Shown here piece by piece: positions 18,588 through 28,304 of a stretch of DNA of 64,000 nt. The notes beneath the pieces were generated by a model that did not search any database, was not told the DNA's origin, and saw only the letters and a list, made by a program, of their open reading frames with translations. A program made the position numbers and the translations under genes. Source of the DNA: Alcaligenaceae bacterium (GTDB lineage: Bacteria; Pseudomonadota; Gammaproteobacteria; Burkholderiales; Burkholderiaceae_B); contig JACCEN010000008.1 in NCBI GenBank assembly GCA_013416435.1, positions 1 through 64,000 of the forward strand. The letters run 5' to 3'. Position 1 is the first letter of the stretch, and every line of letters starts with the position of its first letter.

Positions 18588-20861
18588 ATGGAATCCTGCA
18601 TGAAGCGTTTTCGTCCTGTCTGGGCGTTGATGACCGCCCTTGCTGCGTTCGCGACGGCGCAGGGTGTCGCGCGGGGCGAGCAATCGGTGGCGACCCCCGT
18701 CCATGCTCGAGGCGCAGACTATCAGCTCAGCCTGGAGCAGCTGGGGGCGCGGTACCCTTTTCAATTGAAAGGCGTCGACGGAAGCGCCAGCGCATACTTC
18801 GACGTCCGGGCCGATGAGGTCGTTACCCAAGCACGGCTCAAGCTGGGCTATACGTACTCGCCCGCACTGATCAGCGAGCTTTCGCATATCAACGTGCTGC
18901 TGAACGACGTCGTGGCCGCGTCCTTGCCCGTTCCGAGGGCGGATGCGGGCAAATACCAACAGCGAATCGTCGACTTGCCCGCCCACCTCGTCACGGATGC
19001 CAATCGCTTACGGCTGCAACTGATCGGACATTACACGTTGGAGTGCGAAGATCCGCTTCATTCCAGTCTGTGGGCGAACATCAGCAACCAGAGCGTGCTG
19101 GAAATGGAGGTGGATCGGCTTGCGCTGCCCGATGACCTGTCGATTCTGCCTCTGCCCTTTTTTGATCATCGCGACAGGCGCAGGCTTGAGCTTCCCTTTG
19201 TTTTTTCCAGCGCCGATGCGCCGACGCTGGAAGCCGCGGGCACCATTGCTTCATGGTTTGGAGCCCTGGCGGGATATCGAGGCGCAAGGTTCCCCGTGCA
19301 CCTCGATGGAGCCGTGCCGGCAAAAGGCAACGCGGTCGTATTCCTCAAGGAGGGCAGCACCGAAACCATTGGCCTGCCGCCCCTCAAAAAGATCACCGGC
19401 CCGATGCTCAAGATCATGCCCAACCCCGGCGATCCGCATGGCAAGATCCTGTTTGTGATGGGTCGGGATGGCAGTGAGCTGAAGCGCGCGGCCCGTGCAC
19501 TGAGCTTGGGGTTCGATGCGCTCGTCGGCTCCGAAGCCACCATTACGCAACTCGAACAGTTGCAGCCCCGCAAGCCGTACGACGCGCCAAATTGGCTGCG
19601 TACGGACCGGCCTGTGAAGTTCGGCGAGCTCGTGCCCATGCAGGCGCTCGAAGCGCCCGGCTATGGTTCCGATGCAATCCGCATTCCGCTACGCCTGCCG
19701 CCGGATCTCTTTGGCTGGCGGGCCCCCCCCGTACCGATGGATTTACGCTATCGCTATTCTCCTCAGGCCGGCGTTGTCGACTCCACGCTATTGTTCGACG
19801 TCAATGAGGGATTTTTGCGGTCCTTTCCGCTTCTGTCCGTCGCCCAGCTTGCGGAGCGAGGCTGGATCGAAAGGTCGACATTCAACGAGCTATTGCCCGT
19901 GCGCGCTCCGGCAGAGGTTCCGCTTGACCGCTTGATGCGGCATTCGGAGCTGCAATACCGCTTCATGTACGATTACATCAAGGAAGGAGAATGCCGCGAT
20001 GCCTTGATCGACAATGTCCGGGGTCGGATCGACCCTGAGTCATCCATCGATCTGCGCGGCTATCCGCACTTCCTTCCCATGCCCGACCTGGCTGCATTCA
20101 GCGAAAGCGGCTTCCCCTTCACACGCATGGCGGATCTATCGGAAACGGGGATCGTATTCCAGTCCAGGCCGGCGCTTCAGGATATTGCCACCTATCTGAC
20201 CATGATGGGCCGTTTTGGCGAGTCGACGGGGTTTCCAGCCACTGCAGTTAGCGTCGCCTTTGGCAAGGAAGGCCTGCAATTCGCCGATAAGGATTTGGTC
20301 ATCATTTCATCGGGCAACCAGTCATGGTTGGCCCAGTTCGGCGAGCGGGTGCCTGCCATGCTGGACGGAGCGAGCAAGAAATTCGACAACTCCGACCTCC
20401 AGTACAAGTCGCGTGCATGGATGACTCCGGATCCGCGCGACGCCGAGCGCCGCATCAAATCGGATCTGCGTTACGACAGTGCGGGATTCAATGCCATATT
20501 CGCCGGTTTCGAATCTCCCCTGCAAAAAGGGCGCAGCGTGGTTCTCATCTCGGCAGGAAACGCCGAGGCGCAGCAGTTTGCCGCCGACGCATTGCTGGGT
20601 GGAGAAGGTTACGAACAGAAGATCCAGGGCAGCTTGGTGGTGGTGCATGAAAAGCGCATCAGTCCTCTGGTGGCGGAGTACAGCTACACAGCAGGAAGCC
20701 TCGGACTGCTACGCGGCCTTGAATGGAAAATCGCCCAATACTGGCCCGGGGTTCCACCGCTACGCAACGTCGCCGCTATTCTGGGTGGCCTGGTCGCCGT
20801 CATGCTTGCGCTTTGGTTGCGGCGTCGCTTGAAAGGCAAGCATCTGGTCGAAGGCAAATGA
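18588..20861 (+). CDS. bcsB2: BcsB paralogue, copy 2 (cluster I, membrane-anchored)
   Basis: The 757-residue product is a second full-length BcsB with signal peptide and C-terminal membrane helix (VAAILGGLVAVMLALWL). It begins 25 bases after the first copy. It is clearly closer to the third copy than to the first: both share LEQLGAR, GVDGS, HYTLECEDPLHSSLWA and QYWPG. Start choice is uncertain among 18588, 18600 (directly before a typical signal peptide) and an upstream GTG. All domains look intact. A second BcsB may join a mixed multi-subunit crown around BcsA or serve another partner; this is inference. Confidence 0.88.
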   Translation: MESCMKRFRPVWALMTALAAFATAQGVARGEQSVATPVHARGADYQLSLEQLGARYPFQLKGVDGSASAYFDVRADEVVTQARLKLGYTYSPALISELSHINVLLNDVVAASLPVPRADAGKYQQRIVDLPAHLVTDANRLRLQLIGHYTLECEDPLHSSLWANISNQSVLEMEVDRLALPDDLSILPLPFFDHRDRRRLELPFVFSSADAPTLEAAGTIASWFGALAGYRGARFPVHLDGAVPAKGNAVVFLKEGSTETIGLPPLKKITGPMLKIMPNPGDPHGKILFVMGRDGSELKRAARALSLGFDALVGSEATITQLEQLQPRKPYDAPNWLRTDRPVKFGELVPMQALEAPGYGSDAIRIPLRLPPDLFGWRAPPVPMDLRYRYSPQAGVVDSTLLFDVNEGFLRSFPLLSVAQLAERGWIERSTFNELLPVRAPAEVPLDRLMRHSELQYRFMYDYIKEGECRDALIDNVRGRIDPESSIDLRGYPHFLPMPDLAAFSESGFPFTRMADLSETGIVFQSRPALQDIATYLTMMGRFGESTGFPATAVSVAFGKEGLQFADKDLVIISSGNQSWLAQFGERVPAMLDGASKKFDNSDLQYKSRAWMTPDPRDAERRIKSDLRYDSAGFNAIFAGFESPLQKGRSVVLISAGNAEAQQFAADALLGGEGYEQKIQGSLVVVHEKRISPLVAEYSYTAGSLGLLRGLEWKIAQYWPGVPPLRNVAAILGGLVAVMLALWLRRRLKGKHLVEGK

Positions 20862-20863
20862 TC

Positions 20864-22045
20864 ATGAACAGGATTTTTTCCATCTGGTTCGTTGTACTGG
20901 CGCTGGCCATGCCGCTGCCGGCGTCCGCCGTGGCGTCCTGCAAGACGTCGGATTGGCCGCTATGGGAACTTTTCAAGAAGCATTTCGTGCAGGACAGCGG
21001 GCGCGTACTGGATGCCAGCACCAAGATGCAGCACAGCTCGTCCGAGGGGCAATCCTATGGAATGTTCTTTGCCTTGGTGGCGGGTGACGAAAAGGCATTC
21101 GACGCGATCTGGCGCTGGGCGGTCGACAATCTGGCGGGCGGCGACATGGCGCAGCGCCTGCCCGCCTGGATCTGGGGCGTCGATGACGAAAAAACCTGGC
21201 GGGTGCTGGACGCTAACTCAGCCTCGGATGCCGACCTATGGTTCGCCTACGCGTTGCTCGAGGCAGGTCGACTTTGGAACCGGCCGGACTACACTCGTTC
21301 GGCTCATGCGCTATTGCGATTGGTTGAAACCCACGAGCTCTTGGACATTCCGGGCCTGGGCTGGATGCTTCTGCCAGGCAAAGAAGGTTTCGTCACCCCC
21401 GGGAAAGAGTGGCGCCTTAACCCCAGCTACCTTCCCATTCCCCTATTGCGGCGGCTGGAGCTCGAGTACCCGTCGGGGCCATGGAAAGATCTGGCGGGCA
21501 ATACGGCCAAGGTGTTGGCGCGGATCACACCATACGGCCTCGCACCCGACTGGACGGCCTATCGAATCCAAAAAACCGGCGGGGGCGCGTTTGCGGCGGA
21601 TCCGGTCAAAGGTGCTACGGGTAGTTATGACGCCATCCGCAATTATTTATGGGCGGGGATGACGCCGATGTCCGATCCCTTGTTCCGTGCGATCATGATT
21701 TCGCTCGACGGCATGAAGCCCTTCACACGCGATCAGGGCGTTCCGCCCGAGAAAGTCGATACCTTGACGGGTCAGGCGGCGGGCGAAGGTCCATTCGGCT
21801 TCTCGGCGGCCTTGGTTCCATATTTCAAGGCTGCCGGCGAACCGGCCCTGGCACAGCTTCAAAAGCAGCGCGCTGAATCCATGCTGCGTGCAAGCCTGAA
21901 CAACACAGGCGCCCAGCCTCCCTACTATGACTTTGTACTGAGCCTCTTCGGCATGGGCTGGATGGATCAATATTACGATTTCCGCCCGGATGGAACTTTA
22001 TCTTTACCGTGGGAGAAGGCATGTCTCGATATTCCAGCCAAATAG
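20864..22045 (+). CDS. bcsZ: Periplasmic endo-1,4-beta-glucanase BcsZ (cluster I)
   Basis: The 393-residue protein is a GH8 cellulase with a signal peptide ending ASAVA. The SSEGQSYGMFFAL stretch carries the catalytic acid Glu and DADLWFAYALLEAGRLW is the second signature. BcsZ hydrolyses glucan in the periplasm and affects fibre quality. The ATG at 20864 follows GAAGG by 9 bases; an ATG at 20858 overlaps the bcsB2 stop. Its end overlaps bcsC1 by 25 bases. Confidence 0.92.
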   Translation: MNRIFSIWFVVLALAMPLPASAVASCKTSDWPLWELFKKHFVQDSGRVLDASTKMQHSSSEGQSYGMFFALVAGDEKAFDAIWRWAVDNLAGGDMAQRLPAWIWGVDDEKTWRVLDANSASDADLWFAYALLEAGRLWNRPDYTRSAHALLRLVETHELLDIPGLGWMLLPGKEGFVTPGKEWRLNPSYLPIPLLRRLELEYPSGPWKDLAGNTAKVLARITPYGLAPDWTAYRIQKTGGGAFAADPVKGATGSYDAIRNYLWAGMTPMSDPLFRAIMISLDGMKPFTRDQGVPPEKVDTLTGQAAGEGPFGFSAALVPYFKAAGEPALAQLQKQRAESMLRASLNNTGAQPPYYDFVLSLFGMGWMDQYYDFRPDGTLSLPWEKACLDIPAK

Positions 22046-25000
22046 TTCTGGGCTTGTTGGCCGCGGCTTTGCACTCCGCCGGCTGGGCTCAGGCCGACGC
22101 CAGCAAAACCTTGATCGAGCAAGGCCAGTTCTGGCAGGAACGCTACGACACGAAGCGCGCCACCGAGGCGTGGAACAAGCTGCTGCTGATCAGTCCGGAC
22201 AATCCGGCAGCCCTGTACGGCCTGGCGACGCTGGATATCCGCGCCAAGCGCCTGGACAGCGCAAGAGCTTACCTGCAGAGACTGCGCGCGGCGCATCCTG
22301 GCAGTGCGATCGTCGCCCGGCTGGAACAGGATCTGATGCTGAACACAGATGGCAAGGTCCAGGCGCTTGATCAGGCACGCAAGGAGGCCGCGGCGGGCGA
22401 GCTGGATTCCGCCGTTGGGAAGTATAAGGAAGTGTTGCAGGGAACCGCGCCGCAGGGGGCGCTCGGGCGCGAATATTACACCTCGCTGGGCTACACGGAA
22501 GGCGGCTTGCAGGAAGCGATCGCCGGTCTGCGCCGCTTGGCGCAAGACTCGCCGAACGATGCTCGAACTGCCTTGGCGCTCGCGCGCCATCTTGCCCGGA
22601 ACGAACCGACCCGCCTGGAAGGTATACGCAAGCTGTCGGCATTGGCCGCTGATACCGAACTTGGAGCCGACGCAAAAAAAAGCTGGCGTGAAGCGCTGCT
22701 ATGGGTTGGTCCACCGGGGCCTGCTGTCCAACCGCTTTTCCAGGACTATCTGAAGCGGAACCCCGGCGATACGGCCATCAAGCAACAGCTGGACAAGGGC
22801 ATCCAACAGTCCACGGCGCTGGCCGGCGCCAAGGCGCCGCGCAGTGTGGTCCCATGGCGGCAGCGTACGGACGCCGCCATGAGGCTGATCGACGGCGGCC
22901 AGCTCGCGCAGGCCGAAGCGGAGTTGCAGGCGGTACTGGCCGAGCATCCCAACGACAGCGAGGCCTTGGGTGGATTAGGCATCATTCGCATGCGCCAGAA
23001 AAACTGGGCTCAAGCCAACGAGCTTCTTGCGCGGGCAAGCAAGGGCAATCCGTCCGGATGGCGAAATTCTCGCAATCTGGTGGAGTACTGGCACACGATA
23101 GACCGCGCCTCGGCATTGCGGCGCGCGGGTGATCTTGCCGGTGCGCGCAAGCTGCTGGCTCAGGCGGAAAAGCTCGCGCCCAAAGAGGCCGCGGCCGAAA
23201 CCATGCTTGCGGACATGCTCGCCGACGAAGGCAAGCTCGCTCAAGCGGAAAAGGCATACCGAAACGCCTTGCGGCGCCATCCCGGCGATCCGGATGCCAC
23301 GCGCGGACTGGTGACCGTGCTTGCGCAAAGCAACAAGCCGGACGAGGCGCGCAAGATCGTCCAAGGCATGTCGCCTGCCGCGCTGGAGCAGGCCGGAGGC
23401 GTGACCCGCATGCGCGGGCTGTATGCGGCTGGCCAGGCGAAGGCGGCACTGAGCGCGGGCAACTATGCGTCGGCCCAGGCCTCTCTGGAAGAGGCATTGC
23501 AAAGCGACCCTTCCAATCCTTGGGTTCGGCTGGAGCTTGCGCGGCTGTATCAGCGCAGCGGATACCAGAAAGAGGCGAATGGCCTGATGCAGGGCATATT
23601 GGTGTCGGATCCAAACAACCCCGAGGCCTTGCACGCGGCGGCCATACACGCAGTCGAAAACCGCGACTGGACCACGGCCTACAACGCGTTGGCACGCGTG
23701 CCGCAGCAATTGCGCACGCCGGCCATGGCCGACCTTTATCAGCGGTCGTCGCAGCATCTATACATCCGGCAGGCGGTGGGCATGGCAAGCCAAGGGCGAC
23801 GAGCCGAAGCGGCCAGCATACTGATGCACGTCGAGGCGAATAGCAAGGGCGACCTCGCAACGTTGGGCGCGCTGGCCGAGGCTTATGCGGACATCGGTGA
23901 TCCGGGGCGCGCCCTTGCGCTGCTGCGCCCACTGCGAGCGGACGGCAAGGCGCAGAATGTGGACGGGTCTCTGCTGTACGCCAGCATACTGCTCAGGACC
24001 AACCAGATGGTCGAGGCCTCTGGGCTCATCCGGTATCTTGAGAGCCAGGCGCTTACGCCTGAACAGCGGAATCGGCTGGACGAGCTGACCACCGGCTTCA
24101 TGGTCCGCCAGGCCGACGCGCTGCGCGAGCGAGGCGATCTGGTGGCGGCATACGACGCGATTGCACCGGTATTGCAAAGAAACCCTGCCAATCGCGAGGC
24201 GACCGAAGCTCTGGCCAGAATGTATTCCGCCGCCGGCCAGGGACGGCAGGCGCTGGACTTATACGAACGGCTGCTGATCTCCAATCAAAGCGATGCCCAG
24301 CTGCACCTGAACGCAGCGCTGGCGGGGCAGCAGGCGAAGGAATACGCCTACGCCCTGAAAGAGGCGGAGGCTGCCGTTTCGCTTGCGCCGCAGCAACCGG
24401 AAATCCTGGCCGGCGCGGCGCGGATATACCGCAGCCAGGGAAAAACCAAAGAGGCGGCACAGTTGCTGGAGCGGGCAGTCGCATATCAGGGGATGCAAGG
24501 AGGTGCGCCGGCGACGCTCGCTTCGGCAGGCGGGAGCCCGAGCGGTTCCCTGAATCCCTTCGTGGGCATGCCGGGACAAAAAAGCGCATCCGCGCTCGAT
24601 ATGCCGGCGCTCTATAACACCTTGGTGCCGACAACGCCCTTGGTGGCCGGTGCACCGGCTTATGTTCCCGCCGGCGGCGTCGGCCCGGCGGCGAGCCTGC
24701 CCCCGGCTGCGGCGCCGGCATACGCGCCCATGCCGCTTCCGACGGCCGCGATGCCAGTCGGCATGCCGCCGGCATCAAGCTACATGTCGGGCGGCGGCAT
24801 GGTCCCGGCCGGCGCTCCCGTCACCGACCCTTATCACGCACCGCAGTTCGCCGCACAAGCGCCTATGGCGGGTCCGGCTCCGCTCCAGGGCTCCACGCTC
24901 GCAAGAGAGTTGGCTGATCTACAACAGGAGCGGAGCGCAACGGCCACCATCGGCACCCAGTTCCGGACGAGGTCCGGGGATGCCGGCATGGGCAAGCTGA

Positions 25001-26103
25001 CGGAAACCCAGGTGCCCTTGGAGATCAAGTTCCCGGCGGGCGATGGCAAAGTCACCTTCAATGCGACGCCTGTCATCCTCAGCGCGGGCGGACTGGGATC
25101 GGACCTCTATTCCCGCGCCGCTTTTGGCGGCGGGCCGGAGGTCATGGCTCTGGCGGGACCCGACAGCAACAAGGCGACCGGTGTCGGCATGTCGATCGGA
25201 TATGAGCGGGATGGCCTGAAGCTGGATGCCGGCGTGACTCCGCTCGGATTCCAATACAAAACCTACACCGGTGGGGCGCTCTTTAGCGGAACAATGGACG
25301 AGCAGCGTACCGTGGCGTATCGGCTGGATTTATCCCGGCGTCCCGTCACCGACAGCCTGACGTCGTTCGCCGGCACGGAGGACCCGCGCACAGGCATGCA
25401 GTGGGGCGGGGTTTCGGCGACGGGCGCGCGCGCCACTATTTCAAAGGATTGGGGAAGCGCGGGCGTATACGGCTCTGCCGGCTGGCACAGTCTGCGTGGT
25501 CATAACGTGGAAAACAATCATCGGACCGAGTTCAATGCCGGCAGCTTTTTCCGCGTGATCGATGATCCCGATTCCAAGCTGATGATGGGCGTGAACCTGA
25601 ATGCCACGTTCTTCAACAAGAACCAGGGGCACTACACGTATGGCCACGGCGGTTACTTCAGCCCTAAGAATTTCTATGCGCTTAGCCTCCCTGTTACCTG
25701 GGCGCAGCGCAACGGGAAGCTGACCTACCGACTGGATGGCGCACTGGGCCTGCAGCATTTCAAGCAAAGTGACGTCGATATGTTCCCCACCGATGCCGGA
25801 ATGCAGGCGCGGGCGGTGAATGCGTTGGCCGGCTCGGCCTCGCCCGAGCTCGCAGGCTTGAGCAATGGCATATACAAGGGCGAAAGCAAGACGGGCCTCG
25901 GATACAACCTGCGTGCCTCTGCTGAGTATCGAGTTACGCCGCAGCTGGTCATGGGCGCAACGATAGGCGCGGACAACGCCAGCGACTATAGCCAGTGGGC
26001 GGGCGGGCTTTACATGCGCTACTACTTCGAGCCGCAGAATCGTCTCATGGACTTGCCGGTCGAGCCGTTCAGCTCGCCGTATGGGGCAACGTATGGGCGT
26101 TGA
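22021..26103 (+). CDS. bcsC: Cellulose export protein BcsC, full length (cluster I)
   Basis: The 1360-residue protein has a signal peptide (ending SAGWAQA), a long series of TPR repeats to about residue 830, a Pro/Ala/Met/Gly-rich linker (about residues 840-960), then the C-terminal BcsC outer-membrane beta-barrel domain ending in a short tail. Barrel stretches are RRPVTDSLTSFAGTEDPRTG and GAWGG-like repeats. TPRs bridge the periplasm to BcsB and the barrel exports the chain. GGAG lies 5 bases before the ATG at 22021. The linker is unusual: no equivalent is seen in the cluster II BcsC. Confidence 0.93.
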   Translation: MSRYSSQIVLGLLAAALHSAGWAQADASKTLIEQGQFWQERYDTKRATEAWNKLLLISPDNPAALYGLATLDIRAKRLDSARAYLQRLRAAHPGSAIVARLEQDLMLNTDGKVQALDQARKEAAAGELDSAVGKYKEVLQGTAPQGALGREYYTSLGYTEGGLQEAIAGLRRLAQDSPNDARTALALARHLARNEPTRLEGIRKLSALAADTELGADAKKSWREALLWVGPPGPAVQPLFQDYLKRNPGDTAIKQQLDKGIQQSTALAGAKAPRSVVPWRQRTDAAMRLIDGGQLAQAEAELQAVLAEHPNDSEALGGLGIIRMRQKNWAQANELLARASKGNPSGWRNSRNLVEYWHTIDRASALRRAGDLAGARKLLAQAEKLAPKEAAAETMLADMLADEGKLAQAEKAYRNALRRHPGDPDATRGLVTVLAQSNKPDEARKIVQGMSPAALEQAGGVTRMRGLYAAGQAKAALSAGNYASAQASLEEALQSDPSNPWVRLELARLYQRSGYQKEANGLMQGILVSDPNNPEALHAAAIHAVENRDWTTAYNALARVPQQLRTPAMADLYQRSSQHLYIRQAVGMASQGRRAEAASILMHVEANSKGDLATLGALAEAYADIGDPGRALALLRPLRADGKAQNVDGSLLYASILLRTNQMVEASGLIRYLESQALTPEQRNRLDELTTGFMVRQADALRERGDLVAAYDAIAPVLQRNPANREATEALARMYSAAGQGRQALDLYERLLISNQSDAQLHLNAALAGQQAKEYAYALKEAEAAVSLAPQQPEILAGAARIYRSQGKTKEAAQLLERAVAYQGMQGGAPATLASAGGSPSGSLNPFVGMPGQKSASALDMPALYNTLVPTTPLVAGAPAYVPAGGVGPAASLPPAAAPAYAPMPLPTAAMPVGMPPASSYMSGGGMVPAGAPVTDPYHAPQFAAQAPMAGPAPLQGSTLARELADLQQERSATATIGTQFRTRSGDAGMGKLTETQVPLEIKFPAGDGKVTFNATPVILSAGGLGSDLYSRAAFGGGPEVMALAGPDSNKATGVGMSIGYERDGLKLDAGVTPLGFQYKTYTGGALFSGTMDEQRTVAYRLDLSRRPVTDSLTSFAGTEDPRTGMQWGGVSATGARATISKDWGSAGVYGSAGWHSLRGHNVENNHRTEFNAGSFFRVIDDPDSKLMMGVNLNATFFNKNQGHYTYGHGGYFSPKNFYALSLPVTWAQRNGKLTYRLDGALGLQHFKQSDVDMFPTDAGMQARAVNALAGSASPELAGLSNGIYKGESKTGLGYNLRASAEYRVTPQLVMGATIGADNASDYSQWAGGLYMRYYFEPQNRLMDLPVEPFSSPYGATYGR

Positions 26104-28258
26104 TGCACGCTATCGTCTGCTCCCTGCGCTGCTGGCATGCAGCCTCGCCTTGCCGTCGCCGGGCGTGGCTGCGCAGCCGGCGCCGGACGCCGTCCGTGAG
26201 GGAGGCTATAAGATGACGCTGGAGCAGCTGGGCGCACGTCATCCGTTCACCTTGCGGGGAGTGGATGGAAGCGACAGCGTCACGTTCAATTTGCGGGCGG
26301 ATGAAGTGGCGACCGAAGCAAAGCTGCAGCTGGAATATGCGTATTCACCGGCACTATTGGGCGACCTTTCGTACATCAATGTGCTGCTCAACAATGGAAT
26401 CGCGGCGGCCATTCCGCTGGATCGCGAAAACGCCGGCAAGAACCTCAGGCAGGAAATTCAGCTGCCGCCCTACTTGGTGACGGATTCCAATGAGTTGCGC
26501 TTGCAATTGACCGGTCACTATACGCTCGAATGCGAGGATCCGCTGCACTCCAGCTTGTGGGCGAGCATAGGCAACAAAAGCGAGCTGCAGATAGCGGTGG
26601 AGCGGCTGAACTTGCCCAATGACTTGGCCATCCTGCCGTTGCCCTTTGTCGATCATCGCGATCAGCGCCAACTGCAATTGCCGTTCGTCTTCCATGCTAA
26701 TCCGTCCGCCACCGGTCTCGAAGCCGCCGGCATGGTCGCCTCTTGGCTGGGAAGCCTCGCGGGCGACCGCGGGGCGGCTTTCCCCGTGCAGGAAACAGGC
26801 ATGTTGCCGGCTGCTGGGAGCGCCGTGGTGTTCATCAAGGGCAGCCAGGCCTTGCCCAGCCTTAACGCCCCTGCGCCGGCGGGTCCGATGCTGTCGATGG
26901 TGCCGAATCCCGGCGATGAAAAAGGAAAGCTGTTGTTGGTGATGGGGCGCGACGATGCGGAGTTGAAGCAGGCCGCCATGGCCTTGGTGCGCTCATCGTC
27001 TTCGTTGTCGGGGGCCACCGCCCAGGTGGAACGGATGGACGCACCAGAGCCTCGTCGGCCATACGACGCCCCAAGATGGTTGCGCACCGATGGCCCCGTC
27101 CGGCTAGGCCAATTGGCGAATGAACAAAACCTGACCACCAGAGGGTACACCGGAGGGCCGGTCGACATACCGCTACGCATACCACCAGACCTGTTCGGCT
27201 GGAGGGCGAAGCCTGTGCCCATGGACCTCAGGTATTGGTACACACCCAGGGAAGGGCGCGTGAAGTCGACGCTGCTTGTGAGCAACGACGACCGGTTTCT
27301 CAGATCGTTCAACCTGCCGTCTGCGGAACAGCTGGACGGCCGGGAAGAGCGAACGGTACAGGACACGGATATTGGCTCCATGGTGCGGCAGCAAGCCAAT
27401 GTAGAGATACCGCTGCAATTGCTGCTTGCACGATCGGAGCTTCGGTTTACCTTCAAGTTCGATTATTTGAAAGAAGGCGAATGCCACGACATTCTGCTTG
27501 ATGACATGGTTGGCCGCATCGATCCGGAGTCGACGGTGGATCTGTCTGCGTATCCTCATTTCATGCCGATGCCCAACCTGGAGGCTTTCTCCGAAAGCGG
27601 CTTCCCCTTCACCCGATTGGCCGACCTAGCGGAAACCGCGGTCGTGCTTGCCGACAACCCGACGCGTCACGACATTTCAACTTACTTGGCTGTCATGGGA
27701 AAGTTCGGGGAGTCGACCGGATATCCAGCCTTGGCGATCACGGTAGCGTTTGGTGCGCAGGGGCTGTCGTTGAAGGGAAAGGACTTGGTGGTCATCGCCT
27801 CCGGCGACCAGGCCTGGCTGTCGGAATGGCGTCCGCGCATGGCGGCGGTACGCCAGGGCAGTGAAAGGTCCGTCGGGATGGCTGCCGCCGAGGACAAACG
27901 GCGCGATTGGACACCGCTGGATCCCCGGACGGTTGAACGTAACCGCTTGATGGATCTGTCCTATAGCAGCGATGGCGCGAGCGCCGTGTTCATGGGATTC
28001 GAGTCACCCGCGGAAAGCGGGCGTAGCGTAGTTTTGATTTCCAGCGAGAAGCCGGAAGGTCTAAGGCTCGCGCTGCGGGCGTTGCTCAGAGAACCCGGCT
28101 ATGAGCGGCCGATTCAGGGCAGCCTGGCCATGGTGCGCGAAAAGCAGGTCAACATTCTGGCGCAAGAATATAGCTATTCGGTCGGCGAACTGAGCTTATG
28201 GGCGCGCATCCAATGGCGACTGGCGCAGTACTGGCCGGGCCTGACCGACGCATTCTGA
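26093..28258 (+). CDS. bcsB3: BcsB paralogue, copy 3, lacking the C-terminal membrane helix
   Basis: The 721-residue product has a signal peptide (ending SPGVAA) and follows BcsB copy 2 along its whole length, including HYTLECEDPLHSSLWA, RRPYDAPRW, KEGECHDILLDD and SGFPFTRLADLAE. It stops at LAQYWPGLTDAF, exactly where copy 2 continues into its membrane helix. No helix is encoded in any frame in the 46 bases before the next gene. It therefore looks like a soluble periplasmic BcsB. It overlaps the end of bcsC1 by 11 bases. BcsB normally needs the helix to bind BcsA, so its role must differ or depend on the other copies. Confidence 0.88.
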   Translation: MGVDARYRLLPALLACSLALPSPGVAAQPAPDAVREGGYKMTLEQLGARHPFTLRGVDGSDSVTFNLRADEVATEAKLQLEYAYSPALLGDLSYINVLLNNGIAAAIPLDRENAGKNLRQEIQLPPYLVTDSNELRLQLTGHYTLECEDPLHSSLWASIGNKSELQIAVERLNLPNDLAILPLPFVDHRDQRQLQLPFVFHANPSATGLEAAGMVASWLGSLAGDRGAAFPVQETGMLPAAGSAVVFIKGSQALPSLNAPAPAGPMLSMVPNPGDEKGKLLLVMGRDDAELKQAAMALVRSSSSLSGATAQVERMDAPEPRRPYDAPRWLRTDGPVRLGQLANEQNLTTRGYTGGPVDIPLRIPPDLFGWRAKPVPMDLRYWYTPREGRVKSTLLVSNDDRFLRSFNLPSAEQLDGREERTVQDTDIGSMVRQQANVEIPLQLLLARSELRFTFKFDYLKEGECHDILLDDMVGRIDPESTVDLSAYPHFMPMPNLEAFSESGFPFTRLADLAETAVVLADNPTRHDISTYLAVMGKFGESTGYPALAITVAFGAQGLSLKGKDLVVIASGDQAWLSEWRPRMAAVRQGSERSVGMAAAEDKRRDWTPLDPRTVERNRLMDLSYSSDGASAVFMGFESPAESGRSVVLISSEKPEGLRLALRALLREPGYERPIQGSLAMVREKQVNILAQEYSYSVGELSLWARIQWRLAQYWPGLTDAF

Positions 28259-28304
28259 CATTGCCCGTGACCATCGAGGCACGCCGAGATCTGAAGCATT
28301 GCAT

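Noticed and set aside
28259-28304. Possible frameshift hiding the missing BcsB membrane helix or joining bcsB3 to bcsC2
   Set aside because: The 46 bases do not encode a hydrophobic helix in any frame, and bcsC2 begins with its own signal peptide.
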